Shown: in pieces, positions 10,089-20,100 of the stretch | How positions within the stretch are numbered: position 1 is the first letter of the stretch | Layout of the letters: each line of letters starts with the position of its first letter | DNA from: Diphasiastrum complanatum | Taxonomy: Eukaryota > Streptophyta > Lycopodiopsida > Lycopodiales > Lycopodiaceae | Length of the DNA stretch: 64,000 bases | NCBI GenBank assembly: GCA_029204225.1 | Contig: CM055100.1 | Coordinates: 49,709,083 to 49,773,082, forward strand | Direction of reading: 5' to 3' | The notes under the pieces: generated by a model | What the model was told of the DNA's origin: nothing | What the model saw: only the letters and a program-made list of their open reading frames with translations | The model's database searches: none | Translations under genes and position numbers: made by a program

Positions 10089-10355
10089 TCATCCAACACA
10101 AGCTCCTCCTGGGCTGCCTCCACACATACCCCCACCTCCACGTAAACCTGGAAAGCCACCTTCAATCCCTTTAATGCTGCCACCGGATGCACCATTCTGT
10201 CGCTGTAGTTGGCTGCCAGCAGCTAGTTTCTGAGAGCTGCTCAAAGAAGTGCAATCAGTAATGGTAGCTCCCACCTTGCTCACAGCAATAGCGAATAGCA
10301 GGTATAGTATTATTGGCAGCAAGACTAGACATGCTTGCCTGCTTCTTCTCTCCAT
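10089..10355 (-). CDS. Candidate small secreted glycine-rich protein, 88 aa
   Basis: The minus-strand frame starts at an ATG at 10355 and runs 88 codons to a TGA. Residues 1-8 are basic (MERRSRQA), 9-26 form a strongly hydrophobic core (CLVLLPIILYLLFAIAV), and a signal-peptidase site is plausible around residue 30, so the product would be secreted. The mature part has a Ser/Gln stretch (SSSQKLAAGSQLQRQ), then a Gly-rich tail (GGSIKGIEGGFPGLRGGGG) ending in two cysteines. I do not recognise the family; a glycine-rich wall protein or a peptide precursor are possibilities. A TATA-like box lies 75-83 bp upstream. A GTATGT donor-like site within the Gly run (near 10129) means the 3' end could be spliced. 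It could also be a chance frame. Confidence 0.4.
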   Translation of the reverse strand: MERRSRQACLVLLPIILYLLFAIAVSKVGATITDCTSLSSSQKLAAGSQLQRQNGASGGSIKGIEGGFPGLRGGGGMCGGSPGGACVG

Positions 10356-10429
10356 GCTAGCTACAGAGCCAGTGAGACCCACATAAGATCAGTTGATTCA
10401 GTATGTACATAGTGGATTGCATATATGTA

Positions 10430-10438
10430 GTATCATGC
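10430..10438 (-). promoter_or_regulatory. TATA-like box upstream of the small secreted ORF
   Basis: On the minus strand ACATATATG lies about 75 bp upstream of the ATG at 10355. That would leave a 5' leader of roughly 45-50 nt. This is inference from position and sequence only. Confidence 0.3.
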
Positions 10439-11141
10439 TAGCTCAATTTAAGTACAGGAATTATTTGGGACTGATGCATGTATGTTGACAAGCAGCAACA
10501 AGGGTGTGACAATTTGAGCAGCAAGCTTTTCGTGGTTCCCATGCGCCTGCACCGCCTGGGCTACTCACCACACACACTTGGCACACTTTCTGAACTTGTA
10601 TGCTTGCCGAACATTTCTGATAGAACAACACACTAATTTTTCTGCTGCTTGGATCGTCCTCGATGTGTACTAGAAAAATGATAATTAAATGCTTGCCGAG
10701 TGCTGTTAATTATTGATCTGCTACTGTCATTATACTTTTATGCATCAGGCTTTCCAACTTGTGGGTTTTGCTCCCTGCCATGGGTCCTACAATGACACAA
10801 TTTCAGCTTTTACGAGTGATTGTCGTTGAATTATCATATACTTATTTACAACTCTTTCAACAAGAACATCTTTATCATGAATTCTTTTCATCATAAAGGT
10901 CTCTAAAAACACCATTCCTTATAAAATAATGAGCTAAATTTTTCCTTACCCTTACCCATCACAATTGTAACATGTGGCATTGGACATCATCTTCCACCAT
11001 AGATTGGTATACTTTATCACACCAAACTTTTATTAAAGGGCATTGTTATGGATGTATAATATGACTTATTGCATGAGTAGATTTTCTGGAAGGAACTTTT
11101 TCACCATGTAATGGACTCTAAATATAGCCTTTCACTAGAAT
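10439..11141. other. No gene seen
   Basis: Intergenic sequence with no reading frame of note. It lies between the small secreted ORF and the foldback element. Confidence 0.4.
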
Positions 11142-11272
11142 ATGCACAGGCAATAAATGTCGCGCATCCAACAACGCACCTTAGTGAGAGAGTGACAGGA
11201 AAGAGTGCCCCTGACACTCTCTCACTAAAGGTGCATCATTGGATCCACACCTGACATTTATTGCATGTGCAT
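11142..11272. repeat. 131-bp foldback (inverted-repeat) element
   Basis: The left arm (11142-11199) starts ATGCACAGGCAATAAATGTC and contains CGCACCTTAGTGAGAGAGTG. The right arm (11212-11272) is its reverse complement with a few mismatches and one inserted base, around a loop of about 12 bases. It would fold into a hairpin with arms of almost 60 bp. It fits a foldback MITE or a long inverted repeat that yields small RNAs. No clear target duplication is visible. Confidence 0.8.
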
Positions 11273-11436
11273 CTTTCATCCTCAAGCCTCAATATAGGTT
11301 GATAGGTTTTGAGAGAACCCTTTTACAATCATGGCAAGGCATTGGAAAAATATCACAATCTTGTTAAGGCTAAGACATAGCTTCAAAACTTAACTCAAAC
11401 TACAATTAGAGGTAAGAAAATCTAACCCAGAAATCT

Positions 11437-12409
11437 ACTTGCTCTTATCCGAAAGTTTTCTTTTGGAATGTGCTTGTATGTTGCACATCCGAACACACAT
11501 TCGTATGACAGATCAAGTTTATTACCTGTCCACATCTCATACGGTGTCTTGTTTTCCAAGGCTGTCGTTGTTGATCTGTTCTGCAGGTGTACTGTTGCAG
11601 CTGCATCAGGCTCCTTCGACTAGTTTCTTCTTTCTGCGACACCATTATATTCGGGTGTGTATGCAGGAGTGAATTGATGCTCTATTCCTTGTTCTTGGCA
11701 GAAGCTTGAGAACTCCTTGCTCTTGTACTCACCTCCATTGTCAGACCTGATGGTCTGTATCTTCTTCGAGGTGTGTCTCTCTGCGAATGCCACGAACTTC
11801 TTGAAAAGTCAAACACTTCAGACTTTTTCTATAAATAATAGATCATTGTCATCCGGCTGTAGTCATCAATGAACGTCAAGAAATACCTTGATCCTGAGAG
11901 CGAATCGACTTTCATTGGTCCACAGATATCTGATGGATGAGTTCAAGGACTTCCTTGGCTTTTCTTCCCTCATGTACAAATGGACTTCGATGTTGTTTGC
12001 CCTTTTGACAGGCTTCACAGAATTCGGTGTTGGGTTTTTATATCTTCAGACCTGTGACAATCTCCTTTCTGTTCATGTCATACAGGCTTCTCATGTTCAG
12101 ATGATACATTCTTCTGTGCCAGAGTTGATCTTCGTTCTATGATGCATTTAATATGCTATAAGAACTTCTGATTATCTTTGCTTGGTACAGGTTACCTTCT
12201 TTGGATCCAATAGTCAGCAGCTTGTTTGTTTTTATCTCGATCATCCAACATGTATTGCCATCGAACAAGACTCGAATTCCGAGATCTTCCATCTTCGAGA
12301 CTGATAGCAAATCTCTTCTTAGTGAGGGTACATAGAGTGCTCCTGGCAATTCTACTTGTCCCGACAGTGTTCGTAGTTGTAGAGTCCCAATGCCCTTGAC
12401 ATCAGTCAA
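11437..12409 (-). pseudogene. Copia protease-tail to integrase fragment
   Basis: Reading leftward, 12409-12137 is open (LPGALYVPSLRRDLLSVSKM, the conserved segment after the Copia protease). The pre-integrase zinc region follows in shifted frames (ACQKGKQHRSPF near 12000), then the integrase core with SDNGGEYKSKEF, GIEHQFTPAYTP and NGVAERR near 11730-11650, ending near KTPYEMWTG. Integrase joins the cDNA to host DNA. Several frameshifts and an in-frame stop at the second core block make it inactive. Gag and RT are absent on both sides. Confidence 0.8.
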
Positions 12410-13394
12410 AGACTTCTATTTGTTTTGAGTGAAATTTATCAATGAAACCAGTAAATTTTAGTACTTGAGAATGTTATTCATTTATACGATTATTTCCTAA
12501 GAACCATAAATTATAAAATGAATCTTGATGCTGGAAAATATCCTTTAAAACTCATTTTTGCAAGGATAAAGGTTTCCATGAGAGAAGTTTATGACATAAT
12601 TCGTCTTCCCATTGAATTAAAGAGGTATGTTTAAGTCATATTTAGATTAGAATACTTTTGCATCAATGGCAACATCATGATGCTCTTGATAAAGCAAATA
12701 AATTTTTTCAAGCATGTGCAAGATAGATAAATGATGTAAGGACTTCAATACAACCAATGCTTTTTGTATGAGCATACCATATTCCATCAAGAAGAGAATT
12801 TGAACCACCCTTTTTAATTGAAATGCTCGTCTTGTTGTAGGAATATTTTTTCCATTCATTTTTTGTGTAAACCATTCATGTAGGAATAAGAGTAAAAGAG
12901 TGTCTTGTGTTTAGAGAAGAAAATATGAAAGAGAAACTAATTGTCACTTGTACAAGTCAAAGAAGACACTAAGTAACAACTCATACTCTTATTCAAACAA
13001 TAAAGCCAAAAGTCAAATAGTAATTGTTTTGCCATTGAATTGAAAAGTCAAATAAATAGGTATTATCCACTCAAAATGCAAGCAAATATACCAACTTGAG
13101 TTTAGCATGAAATACTTCATAAAAGGAAAAACTTTTCTTCAAGCATATTTTAACTCTATAAATATTACAACCTATAAAGGAACCCATGCTTTGTAAAAAG
13201 AAAAATATAATGTCATGAAAGTGTCATCACTATATATAATATGAGCATAAGGATAGTTCTTCTAAGAAATATCTTGATAGATTGAAAGGCTTGTTGTCAC
13301 ATGTAGTCTATAAAGATTATGTATGACATCTAAAGACATCAAGTATGAAAATATGACCTAAGCATTTAAGCTAAAAAGACTTCAAGGATTGGTT
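12410..13394. other. A/T-rich sequence without a recognisable gene
   Basis: Only short frames with no motif (for example minus 12647-12859). Fragments near 13255-13330 could be eroded gag because a knuckle-like motif follows, but I cannot support this firmly. Confidence 0.3.
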
Positions 13395-13458
13395 GGAGTC
13401 TCAAGAAAATGCAATCATTACAAAGTTGATTGCCCCAAAAATAGGAATAATTGCTAAA
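13395..13458 (+). pseudogene. Possible eroded gag zinc knuckle
   Basis: The plus strand encodes SRKCNHYKVDCPKNRNN, close to the second half of a Copia CCHC knuckle (C..NH....CP). The upstream Cys pair is lost. Weak evidence on its own. Confidence 0.3.
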
Positions 13459-15167
13459 TTTAACCTTGATTCAACCTCCTTGTTTAGAAATTGTCTCTAG
13501 AGGAAATCAATCCACCAAGAACATTCTTATACTCCCATGTAACACATTATTATATTCTAAATCAAAATCGTGTTCTGTAAAGACCAAAACAAATTTTGGC
13601 ATAGGTTTTTTATGTTGCCTATGTTTACCTTAGAAAGCTTTGAGAAGTAAAACTTTGCATAAAAGTGAATAAATGTGAGAGGAAGGGAATATAGTCCACC
13701 TTCTCTACCAAGTTACATCCTCCAACTAGATCATGTATCGTGTGAAAGTTCCATACACTAAGGAGAAACCCTAATTGCCAAGATCCAATGGACCTCTAAC
13801 CATGAAACCTGTTGATGCGAAGTAACCAAGGGATAAACTACCAAATAACAATGCATCAAGATCTATATTCCAAAAGCATGATGGATCCACACAAGATTGG
13901 TAACTTGAGTTTAATACATGGTAAATATCACATCCACGATAAGAAGCACATTGCATTCATGTACTACTACCTACTAGCCATGGACATAGAAATCACAATC
14001 CTAGCTAGAGAGAGAAACCCAAAAAATGTAGTCCAACTGCAGAACACGTCATTGTTTAATCTTTGATCAATATACATCAAGATAACAAATGAGAGGGCTA
14101 ATAAAATTTCTAGTGTTATGGAACTTGTATTTGGAACCTTCCATATCATCTCACCACCTGGTCATAAGCTCATCTCACCACTTGGCCATGTGCTCATTCT
14201 CAGCCATATATCTACATCAATGGTCTAGATCCATCTAAATATAACCAATAGAACTATTAACTTTTAAAACTAAGTAAATGAAGGCTATTTGTAGGCAAAT
14301 CTTGGATTTCACACATTTGAGGCCCCAAATTTGGCAAGGGGTGTGTCTCCAAGTTGGCTTTCAAGTTTGGCCTCCAATACTGGCCTAAGTGGTGTTTGCA
14401 TATTTTTCACATCTGGCAGCCTTTTGACAATGCTTCTAGCAAGACATGACATATTCCTTGTAAGTTTTAGAATGGTCACATCTCTAGTCTCACTGATCTA
14501 CACAACATACTCAAGCTTGTAAATTTTGCCATTCCATAGAAACATGTGAAATGAAAAATACAATACTTGTAAACAACCTCTTACACTAACCTTTAAAAGT
14601 GAGGTGAGAAAAAAAAAAAGCCCACATGCTATTTGGGCATGTCCCCATGTACCATCATGACCAAATCAAAAACTCTTCATTGTTGAAGGGACTTGCCATT
14701 AGCAAGAGCTTTGTAGAAAAAGTATGAGAAAAAAAGAACGAATAGGTCTCCATATGGAAGTGATGTTCCACCTCAGTGGTGTGTTGCTTTCTCTGTTCCT
14801 TGATTGAGTGAAATGTGGAGATTTAAATCAAGCTTCTCTATTTAAGCAATCAAAGAAGCATTTGAGATACTTGCCTTGAAGATGATGTAGCTTAGAATTT
14901 ATAGGGGGGCATTGTACCAAGGTTTGATGTGCCCCTTCTTAAAAGCCTCTTTCTCCATCTCATGTGTCATCCACACTTCTTCCTCCCAAGATAGATGCTT
15001 TAAAAGCATTGTGTTGTTTGTGTTACCAAATTGAAAGATCTTGTCATAACAATTACTCTCACAGACATTGAGTTTATTGTACAAAGAAAAATGAAATTGC
15101 AGTTAATGCATATAACAAGAAAACAAATACAAAATGATAAAGACTATGAAAACTCAAACATGTGCAC

Positions 15168-15172
<5 letters not shown>
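13459..15172. other. No gene seen
   Basis: About 1.7 kb of A/T-rich sequence with short frames only. I see no LTR, PBS or conserved protein motif. Confidence 0.4.
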
Positions 15173-15255
<83 letters not shown>

Positions 15256-15258
15256 ACA
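15173..15258 (+). repeat. (CT)29 followed by (CA)13 microsatellite
   Basis: 58 bp of pure CT passes without interruption into 28 bp of CA. The CA tract runs into the first copy of the 18-bp duplication that flanks the tRNA-like insertion. Confidence 0.95.
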
Positions 15259-15272
15259 TTTGGAAGTGAATG
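15255..15272. repeat. 18-bp target-site duplication, left copy
   Basis: CACATTTGGAAGTGAATG is identical to 15359-15376 and brackets the tRNA-like segment. Duplications of this size are typical of L1-type target-primed insertion of SINEs. Confidence 0.85.
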
Positions 15273-15358
15273 CTTCTTGGTTTCCAAGGCGAGGTTCGAA
15301 CTTGGGATTGAACAAAATTTGAATGTCAAGTTAACCAACTGAGCCAACCCCATTGGGT
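15273..15358 (-). mobile_element. 86-bp tRNA-like SINE insertion
   Basis: On the minus strand the insert has an RNA polymerase III A box (TGGCTCAGTTGG, 15346-15335) and, 43 bp on, a B box (AAGTTCGAACCTC, 15303-15291), at the spacing found in tRNA genes. It is flanked by perfect 18-bp direct repeats. It does not look like a working tRNA: the acceptor stem is not obvious and there is no poly(A) or SINE body beyond the tRNA head. A very short SINE, or a retroposed tRNA-derived RNA, fits best. Confidence 0.75.
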
Positions 15359-15376
15359 CACATTTGGAAGTGAATG
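15359..15376. repeat. 18-bp target-site duplication, right copy
   Basis: Identical to 15255-15272. Confidence 0.85.
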
Positions 15377-15484
15377 ACCTCCATTTTACATACAAATGGT
15401 CTAACAATTGAAAATTTCCAAACTTTAAAAATGGAGCGTTGTTCACATTACGACATCCTTTCTTCACTTTTAAAAGAGTGATGA

Positions 15485-15485
<1 letters not shown>

Positions 15486-15554
<69 letters not shown>
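15486..15554 (+). repeat. (GT)34 microsatellite
   Basis: 69 bp of uninterrupted GT on the plus strand, about 230 bp from the CT/CA tract. Confidence 0.95.
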
Positions 15555-15555
<1 letters not shown>

Positions 15556-16946
15556 GTGCACACGTGCTCTTGTTTGTTATTGGTTTAACAACAAACAAAT
15601 ACCAAACATACAAGATGAGCGAGCACGAGTGATGTTGTATAGTTCAAAATAATTAAATGTTTACATCAAAGGAACATGCATTTTTTTGAATCTTGGTCAT
15701 ACAAGTTCTTAGTCTTTTGTTGTCATCTCACATCAAAAACCTTCTATTGCTTGAAGATACCAATGTAGGATAGGCAGTGAACCTTGATCTCAAATGCGAA
15801 ATTTATCGTTCAATGTAGTGGATTCCATGTCGAGACTATGGCACATATGTTGATCCAAGTGCCAAAGTACTTTATGGAAAGGTCTCTCTTCTTCATTGGA
15901 CCTTTGGAGGCGGATCATTTAGGCAACCAATGTACAACAATGTAGTCATAATCCCATGTTACAATTCGAAAAATATTTCATTGGTTCAAAAGAAGATGCA
16001 TTTAGTCAATACATGACAAATATTTGAAAATATTTTACAAATTGATCCTTTCATGAAAACTAGCCACTAAAAATAACAGAGTATAACCACCTTTTGACAA
16101 AATGTCAATGGTGAACACCCCTTTGGACTAGGACATTTCCTCCAAAAGTCCTCTTTCTTAAAGTCAAGATAGGACACCAGTGTCAGTGAATGTAAGTATG
16201 CATAATAATTTTCATGATTTTCACAGTCTGGCAATCTGAACAAACTCACATGCAGAGAAATCGTATGATCTTGGGGCCCCCTAACCCATCTTTATTCTGC
16301 TTCTTTTTGGATAGACATCTTGTAATCTGAAAATTTTAGACCCTGTTCTGGATTGTTTCTAGGCAAAGATAATCTCTTGGAACCAAGGCATTGTCAATTT
16401 GGGGTCAAACAATCACTATACAGGCCTCTCAGATCACCAATGAGATTGGCAAAAAATCACAAAAATGTAGCCTACTGAATCTATTTGCTCCTGTTACAAA
16501 ATCAACCCAACCCTTGGCTTCTGCTAAGCATCCCAGATTTGTTAGTACATAAGGCTAGCCGAAGTAATTAGATAGGGACAAGCATTAAGAAAAGTATATG
16601 AAAGAAATAAACACACAAATAATTGAGGTTCACAGTGCAAGAGTTTCATGTTTAGAAAGCATACAGAAAAATGAGACGAAATTTTAAACAATGAAGCAGA
16701 CAAATAAGATTATGGTTGGAGACCTACTCTGTCCTTGTTGCTCATAAGTGAATAAACATGTCATATTTTGCAACCAATGCAAAATCTATTCATGGTCTCC
16801 AACTCCACATAGACCATCCTTATTGATAGACGACAGGTGCATGAGAAGCAAATTTGATATTAGGACAGCAACAACATAAGCCATGGTTTATGGAGCAACG
16901 CCACAAATATATAGCAACATACAAGACAACACTAATCCACATGCCA
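15555..16946. other. 3' flank of the AAE3-like gene
   Basis: No coding motif seen. The part nearest the gene (about 16800-16946) should be its 3' UTR. Confidence 0.4.
16819..16824 (-). terminator. Possible polyadenylation signal variant for the AAE3-like gene
   Basis: AATAAG on the minus strand lies about 125 bp past the stop codon. It is one base from the canonical AATAAA. Plant signals are loose, so this is only a candidate. Confidence 0.3.
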
Positions 16947-17141
16947 TCAACTTTTGGGATTTTTAAGAAAATGTTCAGCAACAATTCGCCTCTGAATTTT
17001 TCCAGTAGCTGTTCTAGGTAGTTGCTCAGCAAAGAATAGCCGCTTGGGGACCTTAAAAGGCGCTAGGTTCTTTTTGCAGAAGTTGAGGATACTTTCGGCA
17101 GTAGCCTGTTCACCTTTATTAGGCACCACTGCAGCATTGAC
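16947..17141 (-). CDS. AAE3: AAE3-like exon 4 (last coding exon)
   Basis: Codes residues 465-528 (VNAAVVPNKG to KNPKS) and a TGA stop. Includes LAPFKVPKRLFF and the lysine motif PRTATGKIQRR required for adenylation. Confidence 0.93.
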   Translation of the reverse strand, partial: VNAAVVPNKGEQATAESILNFCKKNLAPFKVPKRLFFAEQLPRTATGKIQRRIVAEHFLKNPKS

Positions 17142-20100
17142 CTGAAACAATGGCATCCAAGCTGCACCCTTAACTTACGGACATAAAAAGTCAAAGTCAA
17201 TACACCAAAATACAGAAATGCAAAATTTGTTTTTCCGAATAAAACACAGCTTCAGGAGTCTTTCTACAAGTTGAAAGCTGTTATTGTGAAAAATGCAACA
17301 TAGCTAGCCCGCAACATTCAGAATTAACAATCTAGCAAACAATTTAACAGATTCTAGAAAATGTATTACATTAATTATTGTACGTATGTGGATCATTCTA
17401 ACTTCATAAGTTGCAGATATACCTCAACACATAAAAATGCATGAGTTGTTTATGCACATACCATACAATGAATCGGGTATTTAGTACTAGTCCTGAGCTG
17501 TTTTATAATGAAAGCAACATAATCTAGAACTTAGAAGTAACAACCTAGCAAGCAAGTCTACAAATTGCAGAAAAGGTATAGGCATAAGCTATTTTATGAA
17601 TTCCATCCACAGAGCTTGTGACAAAAAACTCACCACTTCTCCATATTTTTCATCTGGAGCTGCAAAAGCAACAGCTTCTGCTACATTTGGATGAGCTAGC
17701 AATATTGCATCGACCTCCATTGGTGAAATCTTCTCACCTGGTTGTTATCGATTCATAGCAGTATGATTAGAAGTCTTTGATATTGCAGATGTGAAAAAAC
17801 GATTTGAATATCAAGCGTATCTTCACTCAAAAGCACAGTCATTTTGAGCACTACATTGAACTTTTATGGTCAGTTTCCAGAGGTTATGGCTTACCTAAAG
17901 CTAGCCAAAACCCATCCAAAACCTTGTAGGTAAAAGACCCATCAATACTTCCTCTGATTTTCCAAGTATGAAGGATGCTTTGGACTACCGCCATAGGCAC
18001 GTCCCGGCATCAGTGGGTGCATATGAAAATAAAAATGACTCTTCCCTTAGAAACTGTACTTGAGTTTCCAAAGAAAAATAGGAGAATCTACCCATAGCAC
18101 ATAGCGGCAATTTAAGGTTAAAGACCCAAGCACAACGCAGTCCTATACAAGTCACTAAACAGCATAACTGCACAATCTGTTCAGCTCCTATCACACAAAC
18201 ACAACATAACGTGGTCCAATGACTCACTTTCTGTCAATAGCATTTAAACTGTGCATGAAACTCCTTGTTGAATCTCAGCAAATGTACCCATCTTATCAAA
18301 CAAGTGAAGCTAGATAATCAAAACTAAAAGATTTAATATAGAACTTAGACCTACATCAAAATTGGGCGAAGTTCTTACATATTAATATTACCATGATAGA
18401 AGCCTAGTTTTTCAAGAGGCCAAGAGAATTTTGAATTAGGGCAAAGGTGGCAGAGTTTTGGAATTGGAGAAAAGCTATATGTGAACGGAGGAGAACAAAT
18501 CAGTAGAGGGCAAGATAGTGGGTTGAATTGAGGCATGAGTGAGTGACACTGAGGAAAGATGTGATCCACATCAAACAATCAATAGAGAGATCTTCGGGAT
18601 GAATGTGAAGTTTACCAGCTTCATTTCATAAGCAATAGGAAGTAATGCTCTAATAATTTCTTTTGGAGAAAAGGGCAGCAGAAAAGCCTGATAAAATCTT
18701 CAAGCATCTCGTGTTTCTAATAGTTCTGAGACCGCAATTTTCAGCAATCAGCACATTGATGCATCACAACTTAAATCTATACAGGTTGGTTCTAGACATA
18801 AAGATCTGTTGTTAGCATGTGTATTGCTACTGCAATAATGACTTAAGGGAAAGGGGGGGCGGCTATCACAGCCTCTAACCTTCATAGCATATGTTGCGGA
18901 TGTACACGTGCCCCTCAAAACCTAAATAGCATGAACTTTTTGACTGCTAGTGCCTACACAATTTCTCCTCCATACTGTTACGAACATCCTGTCAAATATA
19001 GGTACCCTTTGTCGTTGGCTACGCACCTTGTTACTCGTGACAATGTACATGGCCAAGGGCCCTTACCATTCACTTTCATTTTAAATCTTATGCTGCCACA
19101 TGCCCAACTCTTATTAGTCAATTAGCTGAGGAGGTGACCTACAAGAGGCCGCACTGTTCTCTCTCTACATTTCCATTGTGAAACCTTGTCCCCTCTAGTC
19201 TCTAGAAGCCTCCTTTTAGGCCATTTGTTTAGTATAAATAGGGACTAGAGACACTCATTATTCACCTTTGGATATTGGTAATGCTTTAGATGTTCATGAG
19301 AGAACTCATTGCCATTGCTTTTAGGGCTTTATGTGATGTCATTTGCCACTAATCGTGGGAGATTGCTATTCAATTTTCATATATGGTCTTTTTACACTTC
19401 ATTGACATCAAAATCTGTGATTGTGTTCAGAACTCATGGATACTTAGTAAAGCAATGATTGAAGCACTAGTCACTTGCAGGTGAAGTTACAAAGGCTTCC
19501 TTGACACTAAGCATCAGCCTAAGGACACAGTGACACTTACATTCGGATGACATCAAGAACGTTTTCTGATTCCATCAGAAAGCTTAATGCAATATCCTTA
19601 AATTTCAAAGTGCACCCATGCACCAAAAATTCGCTACAATAGTGAAATGATTGTTGGGACTTCCCCAAATAACTTTACCTGCCATGTGATGACACGGAAA
19701 CAGTTGTCAAAAACACCACTTTGAACGCCCTGTACAAAACTGATCCTCTTGAGACAGATATGTTATGTAACATCCTCAAAGTTCAAAGTGCACTCATGCA
19801 CATGAATTTGGCTACAATAGTGTAATGATTCTTGGGATGTGCCCCAAATAACTTGACCTGCTGTGATGATGACACAGAAACTCTTGTCAAATGACCGCTA
19901 TGAACGCCCTGTACTAAACTCTCAGCCAAACCCATAGCTCATTGTATTTGCTGCACCCTACGGATGTTTCAGGAATACCTTCACTTGCTTACATAGAACC
20001 TTTTTAACAAGCACTGTGATCTAGATGCAGTACCTGTATGGTGATACAAACCTATCCACTCCATTATTGCAGTTACTAATTGAAAGGACATATAGTAACA

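Noticed and set aside
9642-10129. Splice joining the Gly-rich secreted ORF to the minisatellite exon
   Set aside because: The GTATGT donor near 10129 is phase 1, and the nearest CAG acceptor gives an immediate stop.
10356-10382. Longer start for the small secreted frame at 10382
   Set aside because: The codon there is GTG; the first ATG is at 10355 and directly precedes a good signal peptide.
15273-15358. Functional tRNA gene
   Set aside because: A and B boxes are present, but I cannot build a convincing acceptor stem or anticodon arm.
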